A stretch of 64,000 nucleotides of DNA from JACCZX01 sp038216465 (GTDB lineage Bacteria; Pseudomonadota; Gammaproteobacteria; Burkholderiales; Burkholderiaceae_F), in assembly GCA_038216465.1 (NCBI GenBank), contig JBBQQC010000018.1:1-64000 (forward strand), given 5' to 3'. The position numbers and the translations under genes are program-made. Position 1 is the first letter of the stretch; each line of letters opens with the position of its first letter. Below the pieces are notes generated by a model. It was not told the origin of the DNA, did not search any database, and worked only from the letters and a program-made list of their open reading frames with translations. Positions 8,544-17,077 of the stretch are shown here, in pieces.

Positions 8544-9253
8544 GCGTGACGCTCGAATTGAAGGGCGTATCGGCGTGGTATGGCGACGCTCGCGTTATCG
8601 ACAACGCCAGCCTGGTCGTCAGGGCAGGTGAGGTCGTAGCGCTGATCGGCCGCAATGGCGCCGGCAAGACGTCGCTGCTGCGATCAGCGATCGGCCTGAT
8701 GCCGCGCTGCACGGGGAGCGTGTTCGTCCGAGGAGTCGATGTCAGCAAGCTGCCGCCTTTTCGACGGGCCAAGCTGGGCCTTGGCTATGTGCCTGAGGAT
8801 CGCCGCATCTTTACCGACTTGACCGTTGCAGAAAATCTGCGCATCGCAGCGCGCGCCTCACCGACGGGCTTTTCCGAAAGCGCACTGCTCGAACTATTCC
8901 CGAACCTCGCTGACATGCTGCAGCGGCCGGCAAGCGCGATGAGTGGGGGCGAGCAGCAGATGCTCGCGGTGGCGCGCACGCTAGCGGCGAACCCGACGGT
9001 GGTGCTGCTCGACGAGCCGTCCGAAGGCATCGCGCCACTGGTCGTCGGCAGGATGCGGGCAGCAGTGCTCGCTATGAAAGCGCGCGGCGTTGCGACGCTG
9101 GTGTCGGAGCAGAACCTGCGCTTTGCCGCCGCGATTGCCGATCGAGCGCTGCTGATAGACCAGGGCAGACTGGTGGGCGAGGCGACACGCAGCGATTTGA
9201 CCGCGCCGAGTGAATCCGTGCGAGCTGTGCTGGCGCTTGCTCCGGCTGCGTAG
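8540..9253 (+). CDS. livF: LivF-type ABC transporter ATP-binding protein
   Basis: The 237-residue second ATPase of the importer has Walker A GRNGAGKTS, a standard signature AMSGGEQQMLAVART and Walker B VVLLDEPSEGI. LivF subunits typically show the YVPEDRRIFTDLTVAENL stretch seen here around residue 84. It closes the four-gene transporter operon; pncB follows 33 bases later and may have its own promoter. Confidence 0.95.
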   Translation: MSVTLELKGVSAWYGDARVIDNASLVVRAGEVVALIGRNGAGKTSLLRSAIGLMPRCTGSVFVRGVDVSKLPPFRRAKLGLGYVPEDRRIFTDLTVAENLRIAARASPTGFSESALLELFPNLADMLQRPASAMSGGEQQMLAVARTLAANPTVVLLDEPSEGIAPLVVGRMRAAVLAMKARGVATLVSEQNLRFAAAIADRALLIDQGRLVGEATRSDLTAPSESVRAVLALAPAA

Positions 9254-9274
9254 AGTCCCGTCTCCGCCTACACC

Positions 9275-9280
9275 TACAAT
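9275..9280 (+). promoter_or_regulatory. possible -10 element (TACAAT) directly before pncB
   Basis: A TACAAT hexamer lies 6 bases upstream of the pncB ATG, and there is no Shine-Dalgarno sequence in between. If used, transcription would begin at or near the start codon, giving a leaderless message. No convincing -35 hexamer is present at 16-18 bases, so this is a weak call. Confidence 0.25.
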
Positions 9281-9286
9281 CGCCCG

Positions 9287-10468
9287 ATGATCATCGCGTC
9301 GCTGCTCGACACCGATCTATACAAGTTCACGATGATGCAGGTCGTACTGCATCATTTCCCGGCGGCCAACGTCGAGTATCGCTTCAAGTGCCGCAACGCC
9401 GGCATCAATCTGGTGCCACACATCGACGCAATCAAGGCCGAGATCGAATTGCTGTGCGCGTTGCGGTTTCGCGAGACCGAGCTTCAGTACCTGCGCGGGC
9501 TGCGCTTCATCAAGAGCGACTTCGTCGACTTCCTGGGATTGTTTCAGCTGAATACGAAGTACATCACTATCAAACCCTCGCCGCTTGCAAACGGCGAAAT
9601 TGATATCGTGATTCGCGGCCCATGGCTGCATACGATCCTGTTCGAGATCCCCGTACTTGCGATCGTCAACGAGGTTTACTTTCGAGCATTGCAGAAACCT
9701 GCCGATTTCGACGAGGGGCGGCGCCGACTGCGCGACAAGATCGCGTTGTTGAACGACGACGACGGCCTCGCCCGCGTGCGGATCGCCGACTACGGCACAC
9801 GCCGGCGGTTCTCGCGCCACTGGCACGAAGAAGTGCTGTTGGAGCTGAAGGAGCAGCTTGGCGAGAAACTCGCGGGCACCAGCAATGTGATGTACGCGGC
9901 GATGCACGGTATGACGCCGCTCGGCACTATGGCGCACGAATATCTGCAGGCGTGCCAGGCACTCGGCCCGCGGCTGCGCGATTCGCAGACGTTCGGCTTC
10001 GAGATGTGGGCACGCGAGTATCGCGGCGATCTGGGCATCGCCTTGTCGGACGTATACGGCATGGATGCGTTCCTGCGCGACTTCGACATGTATTTCTGCA
10101 AGCTGTTCGACGGTGCGCGCCACGATTCGGGCGATCCGCTCGCGTGGGGCGAGCGTTTGATTGCGCACTATCAGCGCAACCGGGTCGACCCCGAAACCAA
10201 GATACTGGTGTTTTCGGACTCGCTGACGATTCCGAAAGTCATCGAGCTTTATCAGCGCTTTCGCAATCGCGCGCGCAGTGCGTTTGGCGTCGGTACCAAC
10301 CTGACTAACGATGTCGGCTATACGCCGCTGCAGATCGTGATCAAAATGGTTCGCTGTAACGGGCAACCTGTTGCGAAGTTGTCGGACTCGCCAGACAAGA
10401 ACTTGTGCGACGATGAAGCCTACCTGGCTTATCTGCGGCAGGTTTTTGAGATTCGCCCCCCGTACTGA
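9287..10468 (+). CDS. pncB: nicotinate phosphoribosyltransferase
   Basis: The 393-residue enzyme makes nicotinate mononucleotide from nicotinate and PRPP with ATP hydrolysis, in the NAD salvage pathway. It starts MIIASLLDTDLYKFTMMQVV, the family signature, and includes YRFKCRN near residue 25, YGTRRRFSRHWHEEV with the phosphorylated-histidine region, DSGDPLAWGE and FGVGTNLTND for the phosphate-binding site. Length is that of the E. coli-type PncB. It is cytoplasmic. It follows the transporter operon and precedes an aminotransferase gene by 12 bases. Confidence 0.97.
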   Translation: MIIASLLDTDLYKFTMMQVVLHHFPAANVEYRFKCRNAGINLVPHIDAIKAEIELLCALRFRETELQYLRGLRFIKSDFVDFLGLFQLNTKYITIKPSPLANGEIDIVIRGPWLHTILFEIPVLAIVNEVYFRALQKPADFDEGRRRLRDKIALLNDDDGLARVRIADYGTRRRFSRHWHEEVLLELKEQLGEKLAGTSNVMYAAMHGMTPLGTMAHEYLQACQALGPRLRDSQTFGFEMWAREYRGDLGIALSDVYGMDAFLRDFDMYFCKLFDGARHDSGDPLAWGERLIAHYQRNRVDPETKILVFSDSLTIPKVIELYQRFRNRARSAFGVGTNLTNDVGYTPLQIVIKMVRCNGQPVAKLSDSPDKNLCDDEAYLAYLRQVFEIRPPY

Positions 10469-10480
10469 ATTAAACCGCTG

Positions 10481-11683
10481 ATGCTGCGCCTGTCCCGCCG
10501 CGCCGATGCCCTCGGCACAGAAAACGCGTTTGTCGTGCTGGCCGAAGTTAACCGGCTGGTGCGCGAAGGGCGTGACATCGTCTCGTTCTGCATCGGCCAG
10601 CCGGACTTCCCGACACCGCTACCTATTCAGGACGCGGCGATCGCTGCAATTCGGAGCGGCAGGCACGGCTATACGCCATCGGCGGGAATTGACGAATTGC
10701 GGACGGCGGCGGCGAAGTCGATGAGTGCATTGCGGGGTTTCGAGATCGCGCCAGACGAGGTCGTGGTCGGCGCCGGCGCAAAGCCGTTCATCGGTTACAC
10801 GATCGCCTCGGTCACCGACTACGGCGCCGGGGACGAAGTGATATTTCCAGTACCGGGCTTTCCGATTTACGAATCACAGATCGTCGCCAATGGGGCGGTG
10901 CCGGTACCGCTGCCATTGTCGGAAGCGCGCGGTTTTGCCTTCGATCCGGCGTCACTCGCGGCCCGTATCGGGCCAAAAACTCGGCTGCTGATTCTGAATA
11001 CGCCGCACAACCCCACCGGCGGCTTGCTGTCGCGGAGCGACCTCGAAGCGATCGCCGACGTGTTGCGCAAACATCAGCAGGTATGGATTTACGCCGACGA
11101 GATCTACAGCAAGCTGGTTTACGACGGCCAGTTCAACTCGATCGCATCGCTGCCGGGGATGCGCGAGCGCACGATCGTGTCCGACGGCGCGTCGAAAACG
11201 TACGCGATGACCGGCTGGCGCATCGGGTTTGCTGCGAACAAGGCGTTGGCGCCGGCATTTACGCGCTGGATCACGAACACCGAATCGTGTGCGTCGCAAA
11301 TCAGCCAGTGGGCGGCGGTGGCGGCATTGGCCGGGGCACAGGACGACGCCGAACGCATGAAGCAAAGCTTTCATCAGCGGCGCGACTTGATCGTGCGACT
11401 GTTAAACGCGCTGCCTGGATTTCGATGTGCGCCTCCCGGGGGCGCATTTTATGCATGGCCGAATGTCACCGAGGCGTGTGCGCGGGTGGGCGCGCGCGAT
11501 TCCGAGGAGCTGCGCGTGCGATTGCTGCACGAAGCTGGCGTTGCGGTACTGGCCGACCTTCATTTCGGTCCGCGCGTTGAAGGCGACGGACAGCACATTC
11601 GATTCTCTTACGCAGCCAGCGAAGAAGCAATCGCAGAGGGTGTGCGCCGGATCGATGCGTTCATTCGTAGCACCGGAGGCTAG
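10481..11683 (+). CDS. class I/II pyridoxal-phosphate aminotransferase
   Basis: The 400-residue fold-type I enzyme has the PLP lysine in SDGASKTYAMTGWRIGF (Lys239), the NTPHNPTGG loop (173-181) and YADEIYS with the cofactor-binding Asp and Tyr. The N-terminal IGQPDFPTP motif and YTPSAGIDELR are typical of aspartate/alanine-type aminotransferases. It transfers an amino group between an amino acid and a 2-oxo acid in the cytoplasm; the preferred substrate cannot be read from the sequence. A GGAGG at its 3' end serves the next gene. Confidence 0.92.
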   Translation: MLRLSRRADALGTENAFVVLAEVNRLVREGRDIVSFCIGQPDFPTPLPIQDAAIAAIRSGRHGYTPSAGIDELRTAAAKSMSALRGFEIAPDEVVVGAGAKPFIGYTIASVTDYGAGDEVIFPVPGFPIYESQIVANGAVPVPLPLSEARGFAFDPASLAARIGPKTRLLILNTPHNPTGGLLSRSDLEAIADVLRKHQQVWIYADEIYSKLVYDGQFNSIASLPGMRERTIVSDGASKTYAMTGWRIGFAANKALAPAFTRWITNTESCASQISQWAAVAALAGAQDDAERMKQSFHQRRDLIVRLLNALPGFRCAPPGGAFYAWPNVTEACARVGARDSEELRVRLLHEAGVAVLADLHFGPRVEGDGQHIRFSYAASEEAIAEGVRRIDAFIRSTGG

Positions 11684-11689
11684 ACCACG

Positions 11690-12985
11690 ATGGCGTTCGC
11701 GCAAAGCACGTTTACCGGTCCCGCGATCTTCGGCGTTCCGGTCGAGTTCATGTTGTTTGCGCTCGTCCTGCTCGGCGTCGCTCTGTTTCATCACCACACG
11801 TTTCTAATAGCGGTCTGCGGTGTGCTGATGATCGCGCTGTACAAGATCTTCTTTTCGCCGTTTACGGAGGGCGCTGGATGGAGCGGTTTTGGCGCACATC
11901 TACTGCACGAGTGGGTCATCCTGGTGAATCTGTTGCTGCTGCTGCTCGGATTTGCTCTGCTAGCGAAACACTTCGAAGACACTCATGTGCCGAGTGCGCT
12001 GCCGGCTTTCCTGCCCGACGACTGGAAGGGATGCTTCGCGCTGCTTGCAATCGTCTGGGTGCTGTCGTCATTTCTCGACAACATCGCGGCGGCGCTGATT
12101 GGCGGTGCGATGGCGCACTCGGTGTTTCGGGCCAAGGTTCACATCGGCTACTTGGCCGCGATCGTTGCCGCGGCCAATGCAGGCGGCGCGGGCAGCGTGA
12201 TCGGCGACACCACAACGACGATGATGTGGATTGCCGGCATTTCACCGATCGAAGTGATCGAAGCGACAATCGGCGCCGCGGCGGCGCTGGTCATCTTTGG
12301 TATCCCGGCGTCGTTGCAGCAGCAGCGCTATTCGCCGATCCAGCAACATGCCGATGCGAACGTGGCAATCGACTGGCCACGAGTCGGCGTCGTCGCGTTC
12401 ATTCTGGTCGCGGCTGTCGTTGTCAACATCACGGTCAATGTCAGATTCAACGAGATCTCCGACCTGTTTCCGTTTCTGGGCGCCACCGTCTGGGTTGCTC
12501 TGCTCCTCACCGCCGCGTGGCGGCGCCCCGACTGGTCGCTGCTGCCAGCTGCTCTTAAGGGCTCGTTGTTCCTGCTGTCCCTGGTGCTCGCCGCATCGAT
12601 GATGCCGGTCGATCAGTTGCCGCTCGCCTCTTGGCATACCACCCTCGGACTCGGCTTTCTCTCTTCAGTGTTCGACAACATTCCGCTGACGGCGCTGGCG
12701 ATCCGGCAGGGCGGGTACGACTGGGGATTTCTCGCGTACGCGGTGGGCTTTGGGGGCTCGATGATCTGGTTCGGGTCCTCCGCCGGCGTTGCACTGTCCA
12801 GCATGTTTCCGGAAGCGCGCTCAGTCTGGCTTTGGTTAAGGCATGGATGGCCGGTGGCGATTGCCTACGTGATTGGATTTTTCGTGATGCTTGTGTTCCT
12901 CGGCTTCCATGCGGGGTCCACGCCGCGCGGAGGCGCGCCGGCAGTCACACACCAGGCGCCGGACGCGGCACTCCACGTAACATAA
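11690..12985 (+). CDS. ion transporter of the citrate/NhaD (IT) superfamily
   Basis: This 431-residue protein has about 11 hydrophobic segments. Two related half-motifs are seen: SSFLDNIAAALIGG (first half) and SSVFDNIPLTALAI (second half), the DN-containing re-entrant signature of the NhaD/CitM/ArsB ion-transporter superfamily. AANAGGAGSVIGDTTTTMMW and GGSMIWFGSSAGVAL are the matching Gly/Thr-rich turns. It probably exchanges Na+ or H+ with an anion or another cation across the inner membrane; the substrate is unknown. The ATG follows a GGAGG overlapping the end of the aminotransferase gene. Confidence 0.85.
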   Translation: MAFAQSTFTGPAIFGVPVEFMLFALVLLGVALFHHHTFLIAVCGVLMIALYKIFFSPFTEGAGWSGFGAHLLHEWVILVNLLLLLLGFALLAKHFEDTHVPSALPAFLPDDWKGCFALLAIVWVLSSFLDNIAAALIGGAMAHSVFRAKVHIGYLAAIVAAANAGGAGSVIGDTTTTMMWIAGISPIEVIEATIGAAAALVIFGIPASLQQQRYSPIQQHADANVAIDWPRVGVVAFILVAAVVVNITVNVRFNEISDLFPFLGATVWVALLLTAAWRRPDWSLLPAALKGSLFLLSLVLAASMMPVDQLPLASWHTTLGLGFLSSVFDNIPLTALAIRQGGYDWGFLAYAVGFGGSMIWFGSSAGVALSSMFPEARSVWLWLRHGWPVAIAYVIGFFVMLVFLGFHAGSTPRGGAPAVTHQAPDAALHVT

Positions 12986-12990
12986 TTGAC

Positions 12991-13305
12991 ATGTCCGACA
13001 TCAAGCTCATCAAGCCGCACTCGCTTCCGCTCGCGAAGGCAAAGGAACTGGCGCAAAAGGCTGCCGATTCTCTGGCCACCGAGTACAACCTTGTCAGCGA
13101 ATGGCATGGCAACACGCTGCGGTTTCATCGTTCGGGCGTCGACGGTCAGATGCAGGTAAGCGAATCGGAGATCCGCCTCGATCTCACGCTGGGATTTTTG
13201 TTGAAAGCGTTCAAGGGGAAAATTGCGGACCATATAGAACGCAATTTCGACGAGCTCCTCGCGGGCAGCAAGAAGGGCGCCAAAAGAGGCAGCGGTCGGA
13301 AATAG
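12991..13305 (+). CDS. polyhydroxyalkanoic acid system family protein
   Basis: The ATG at 12991 starts a 104-residue protein, MSDIKLIKPHSLPLAKAKEL, rich in Lys and with a basic Gly/Lys tail. The central part (VSEWHGNTLRFHRSGVDGQM, then LTLGFLLKAFKGKI) is characteristic of the putative PHA-granule-region family found in PHA-producing proteobacteria. Its function is not established; association with granules or granule regulation is proposed from gene context in other genomes. The reading frame is open further upstream, but that part overlaps the transporter gene. A PHB depolymerase gene lies at 2986-4212. Confidence 0.82.
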   Translation: MSDIKLIKPHSLPLAKAKELAQKAADSLATEYNLVSEWHGNTLRFHRSGVDGQMQVSESEIRLDLTLGFLLKAFKGKIADHIERNFDELLAGSKKGAKRGSGRK

Positions 13306-13307
13306 CA

Positions 13308-13976
13308 CTACGTGGTTTTTTTGCGGGCCGCCGAAGCTCGAAGCGCGCCGGACGGGGTGGCCCAGTTGCCGGGATCGACAGTGTCTCCGCCTTCGAGAAA
13401 TCGCTGCATGAACGGCAAGTCATCGTAGCCCCAGAACAGTTCTTGTTCGACGCGCATCGTCGGCACGCCGAAAACGCCTTTGGCGATCGCCTGCTCGGTT
13501 TGTTTTCGCAGCTCGGCCTTGCTCTCGGGCTGCAGTGCCTGGGCGATCAGTGCCGTGCCGTCAAGCCCCGCATCGCGCGCAACTTGCTCGACCACCGCCG
13601 GCTCTGAGACGTGCAACCCGCGCACCCACACCGCGCCGAATAGTGCATCGATCAACCGTAGTTGCTCTTCACCCGGCAACTGCTGCGACGAAACTCGCAG
13701 CGCCAGCAGGGGATTGAACGGGTGGAACGCCGGAGCGTTCAGCGGCACGCCGAGCAGCGCCGCCTTGCGCAGCGTGTTCTTCCACATCCATCGCATCTTG
13801 GCGGGTACTTCGGCAGGACCGAGTTGCCGGTGCGCCTCCAGCAAGCCGGCGAACAGCACCGGCACCGGCTCAATAGTGAAAGCATGTCGTTTAGCCAGCT
13901 GCGGCAGCTGCGTCCAAGCCAAATAGGCGTTGGGCGAGATGTAATCGAAGTAAAAGCAGACGACAGCGCCCGGCAT
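13308..13976 (-). CDS. 2-hydroxychromene-2-carboxylate isomerase family (DsbA fold)
   Basis: The 222-residue thioredoxin-fold protein starts with CFYFDYISPNAYLAWTQL, where the Ser in the SPNAY motif is the glutathione-activating residue of the kappa-class GST/HCCA isomerase family. VFGVPTMRVEQELFWGYDDL gives the cis-Pro loop and C-terminal signature. Classic members isomerise 2-hydroxychromene-2-carboxylate in naphthalene breakdown, but most genomic members are not in aromatic pathways and none of those genes are near here, so the substrate is open. It is cytoplasmic. The gene converges on the PHA-related gene with only two bases between stops. Confidence 0.9.
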   Translation of the reverse strand: MPGAVVCFYFDYISPNAYLAWTQLPQLAKRHAFTIEPVPVLFAGLLEAHRQLGPAEVPAKMRWMWKNTLRKAALLGVPLNAPAFHPFNPLLALRVSSQQLPGEEQLRLIDALFGAVWVRGLHVSEPAVVEQVARDAGLDGTALIAQALQPESKAELRKQTEQAIAKGVFGVPTMRVEQELFWGYDDLPFMQRFLEGGDTVDPGNWATPSGALRASAARKKTT

Positions 13977-14001
13977 TGCGCGGAATTGAAGTCCTGGGTG
14001 G

Positions 14002-14259
14002 TCAGTCCTTCAGGTCCTCGATTAACGACACGTACTGCTTCATGGCGTCGTCGGCCGACGTCCCCTTGACCTCGTTCCACGCGTCCCACTTCGCGCGGCC
14101 GACCATGTCGGTGAACCCCGGCCGTGAGCCGCTGGCGTCACCACTGGTGGCCTGCTTGTACAAACCGTACATTTTCAGCATTGTTTGATTGTCCGGACGC
14201 TCCGGAAGATTCTTCGAATCAGCGACGGCCGATTCAAACTGCGTTTTCAGATCGCTCAT
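14002..14259 (-). CDS. acyl-CoA-binding protein (ACBP)
   Basis: This 85-residue protein has the whole ACBP fold: KMYGLYKQATSGD (residues about 29-41), which carries the acyl-CoA-binding Tyr and Lys, and AKWDAWNEVKG in helix 3. It binds medium- and long-chain acyl-CoA esters in the cytoplasm and acts as a carrier or pool former. It is transcribed divergently from a wax ester synthase/DGAT gene, which uses acyl-CoA; 70 bases separate the two start codons. GGAG lies a few bases upstream of the ATG. Confidence 0.95.
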   Translation of the reverse strand: MSDLKTQFESAVADSKNLPERPDNQTMLKMYGLYKQATSGDASGSRPGFTDMVGRAKWDAWNEVKGTSADDAMKQYVSLIEDLKD

Positions 14260-14329
14260 GGGGTCTCCTCGTCGTGATAGTGATTCGATGCGCGACTATT
14301 ATGCAGCGCGGAAATGGGAGCTAGCGCCG

Positions 14330-15829
14330 ATGCGTGAACGGATGTCTGCAGTTGACACCGCCTGGTTGCGGATGGATTCCGACAAGAATCTTATGATGAT
14401 CGTCGGCGTCTACGAGTTCGACGGCAAGGTGAACTTCGCGCGCCTACTCGAGCTGCTGCAGGCCCGGCTGGTGTCACATCGTCGCTTCCGCAGCCGCGTT
14501 GTGCTCGACCCCACCGGGTACTACTGGGAGGAGGTCGATGAGTTCGACCTCGGCCATCATCTCGTTCGCACGCGGCTGCCCGGTCGCGGCACTGTTTCCG
14601 ACTTGCAGAAGTATGTCGGCGCGCTGGCATCGCGGCCGCTCGACCGGTCGAGGCCTCTGTGGCAGATGCAAGTGGTCGACAACTACGCCGGCGGGCAGGC
14701 GCTGGTGGTGCGCATTCATCACTGCATCGCCGACGGCATCGCATTGATTGGAGTGCTGCTGGCGCTGACAGGCGATCAAAGTGACGAGGCTCAAGCGCCA
14801 GCTTCGCGCAGCGATCGCGGCGATGGGCTGTGGAGTGCGCGGCTGCGTCCGCTGACTTCGGCGGCGGTAAAGGCGATCGACAACACCGGCGATGTAGCGG
14901 CCAAAGTTTTGCGAGGCTACGGCGCCATGCTGAACACGCAGGGTGCGCTCGTCGATGCCGCGCTTGGCGCCGCCGGAATTGCGGCGCGCGTCGCGAGGGA
15001 TGCTGCGGCGATAGCGTTGATGCCGAACGACAACTCCAGCAGCCTCAAAGGTCATCCATCAGGAGCAAAAGTCGTTGCGTGGAACGAGCCGATTGCGGTC
15101 GATGACGTCAAAGCCGTCGGCAGAGCTCTTGGCTGTTCCGTCAACGATGTGTTGCTGGCGTGTGTGGCCGGAGCGATCCGTTCGTACCTGATGGCGCGCG
15201 GCGAGCAAGTGGACGGCTGCGAGCTGCGCGCAATGGTGCCGGTCAACCTGCGCGATCCCCGTCAATGGAAAGAGCTCGGCAACAAGTTCGGGCTGGTGCC
15301 CCTGCTGTTACCGATCGGCGTGGAAAATCCGATTGCACGGGTGTTCGAAGTGCGACGGCGCATGGAAGCGCTGAAGACCGGTTACACCGCGATGGTGTCC
15401 ATGGTGATGCTCGGCGCCGCCGGTTTCGCGCCGCGAGTGATTCAAACGCAAGCGCTCGATTTTCTCGCGCGCAAGGCAAGCGCGGTGATGACCAACGTCC
15501 CGGGCCCGCAGCACGCGCTTTTTCTGGCAGAAGCGCGCGTCACACGGATGATGTTCTGGGTGCCGCAATCCGGCGATATTGGCATTGGCGTGTCAATACT
15601 TTCGTACAACGGCGGCGTCCAATTCGGTCTGATTTCCGATCGCGCACTGTGCGATCACCCGCAGCAGATCATCGATCGGTTCGAGCCGGAATTCGAAAAA
15701 CTCGCGCTTTCGCTTTGCATGCTGCCATGGGGGCAGCCCGTCGACGCCGACGACGCGCATCGAAAGTTGTTTGCAACGCCTCCGCGTGGGGCCCGTAATC
15801 GATCGAAAAGCAGCGCGCGAATGCGGTAG
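14330..15829 (+). CDS. wax ester synthase/acyl-CoA:diacylglycerol acyltransferase (WS/DGAT)
   Basis: The 499-residue protein contains the catalytic HHxxxDG motif (HHCIADG, His130-His131-Asp135-Gly136) and the C-terminal NVPGP motif, with SGDIGIGVSILSYNGGV, of the WS/DGAT family. It joins acyl-CoA to fatty alcohols or diacylglycerol to make storage wax esters or triacylglycerol. I chose the ATG at 14330 (MRERMSAVDTAWLRMD) because GGGAG sits about 10 bases before it and homologues start here; the frame is open to 14189 but that part overlaps the ACBP gene. Together with the PHA genes, this suggests that the cell can store more than one kind of carbon reserve. Confidence 0.93.
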   Translation: MRERMSAVDTAWLRMDSDKNLMMIVGVYEFDGKVNFARLLELLQARLVSHRRFRSRVVLDPTGYYWEEVDEFDLGHHLVRTRLPGRGTVSDLQKYVGALASRPLDRSRPLWQMQVVDNYAGGQALVVRIHHCIADGIALIGVLLALTGDQSDEAQAPASRSDRGDGLWSARLRPLTSAAVKAIDNTGDVAAKVLRGYGAMLNTQGALVDAALGAAGIAARVARDAAAIALMPNDNSSSLKGHPSGAKVVAWNEPIAVDDVKAVGRALGCSVNDVLLACVAGAIRSYLMARGEQVDGCELRAMVPVNLRDPRQWKELGNKFGLVPLLLPIGVENPIARVFEVRRRMEALKTGYTAMVSMVMLGAAGFAPRVIQTQALDFLARKASAVMTNVPGPQHALFLAEARVTRMMFWVPQSGDIGIGVSILSYNGGVQFGLISDRALCDHPQQIIDRFEPEFEKLALSLCMLPWGQPVDADDAHRKLFATPPRGARNRSKSSARMR

Positions 15830-15903
15830 AAAGATAGACGGCCCGGACACTCTACGGTCAAAATTAGAAGGTTTAGGCGTCCCATTTTTTGAGGATCAAC
15901 GCT

Positions 15904-17073
15904 ATGCGCAACTCCATGACTTTTCTTGTATCCGCCGTCGTGGCGGCCACGTCGCTCGCGGCCTACGCCGCTCCGCCGCCTGTCCCGGCGATGACGCGCG
16001 TCATGGTGGTAGCCGACACGTCGGACGAGGGCTCGGACCTGCTGACCGTGGCCGTCGCCGGTACGCCGCTACAGCGCATGTTGGGCGGACGCGTCGCTGT
16101 GCTGCCGATGCGCGACATGTTCGATGCGATGCGTGCCACGCGCACCGGCGAATACGACGTCATCGTCGGTCCCGCGCACGTGGCCGCTTCTGCGATCGTG
16201 CACGGTTACGAGTTGATCGGCTCGACCGCCGGCTCGACGAAGTACGTGTTGGTGGGAGCGCCGACGATCAACTCGCTGGCGGATTTGAAAGGCCGGCGAG
16301 CGTATTTCCCGGCCCAGGATTCGCTGCGCAGTTATGTGGCGCGCGGTCTGCTGCAGGAGGTGGGTATGACGCCGCGCACGCTAAAGCAGGTCACGTACGG
16401 CCAAACTAGCGGTGCCGGGCTGATCTCGGTGGCGGGTGGCGGTGCCGATGCAACCGTCGCGCTCGAAAGCGAGTGGAAGCAATGGTTGCAGGCGCATCCG
16501 AAGAGTGGTGTGGTGTTGGCGACTTCGCGAGACATGCCGAGCGGCGTCACGGTGGTCGTCAAGAAAGACACGCCGGAACCGGTCCGGCGTGCCGTGATGC
16601 AGTGGCTTGCATCTCCTGACAACCTCGTTCCGAATGCGGGTCGGGTTGTGCCGGCAAGCAATGCGGCGCCATACGACTACGTGGCGGGACTGGGACTGTT
16701 CACGCCGACGGAACTGAAGGGGGTGACGCGCGTGACGGCTAAGCAGGCGTTTGAGTTAAGTCAAAAGGGCGCGCGTCTGGTCGACGTTCGCACCGAGCGC
16801 GAGTACAACACCAAACATGCAAAGGGGTCGATGCTGATTCCGTACGGAGAAAAAAGCCTGAAGGCGCTCGACTTCGATTCCAAGGCCGATTCTTTCGGAG
16901 GCCTGTCGAAACTGGAGAAGGCACAACCGGTCGTTTTCTTCTGCAACGGCGCCGAATGCTGGAAGTCGTACAAGGCTTCGAAGGTGGCCGCAGAATCCGG
17001 CTTCACAACGGTGTACTGGCTGCGCGGCGGTATGCCGGAGTGGAATAACGAGAATCTGCCGACCAATCCCTAG
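15904..17073 (+). CDS. periplasmic PhnD-like binding protein fused to a rhodanese domain
   Basis: The 389-residue protein has a signal peptide (MRNSMTFLVSAVVAATSLAA) and then a PhnD/phosphate-phosphonate-type binding domain (about 30-270): YDVIVGPAHVAASAI, then LADLKGRRAYFPAQDS. A rhodanese domain follows (about 275-385), with LVDVRTEREYNTKHAKG and an active loop VVFFCNGAECWKSYKAS holding Cys347 and Cys352, then YWLRGGMPEW. A periplasmic sulfurtransferase joined to a ligand-binding domain suggests sensing or carrying an oxyanion or thiol compound, but no substrate can be given. ATG at 15904 was chosen over the in-frame TTG at 15889 because TGAGG lies about 10 bases before it. A monocistronic layout looks likely, although the AlaX gene follows after four bases. 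Confidence 0.85.
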   Translation: MRNSMTFLVSAVVAATSLAAYAAPPPVPAMTRVMVVADTSDEGSDLLTVAVAGTPLQRMLGGRVAVLPMRDMFDAMRATRTGEYDVIVGPAHVAASAIVHGYELIGSTAGSTKYVLVGAPTINSLADLKGRRAYFPAQDSLRSYVARGLLQEVGMTPRTLKQVTYGQTSGAGLISVAGGGADATVALESEWKQWLQAHPKSGVVLATSRDMPSGVTVVVKKDTPEPVRRAVMQWLASPDNLVPNAGRVVPASNAAPYDYVAGLGLFTPTELKGVTRVTAKQAFELSQKGARLVDVRTEREYNTKHAKGSMLIPYGEKSLKALDFDSKADSFGGLSKLEKAQPVVFFCNGAECWKSYKASKVAAESGFTTVYWLRGGMPEWNNENLPTNP

Positions 17074-17077
17074 TCGA

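Noticed and set aside
9317..10366. Long minus-strand frame (349 codons) opposite pncB
   Set aside because: It is the antisense shadow of a strong family match; high GC keeps the frame open by chance.
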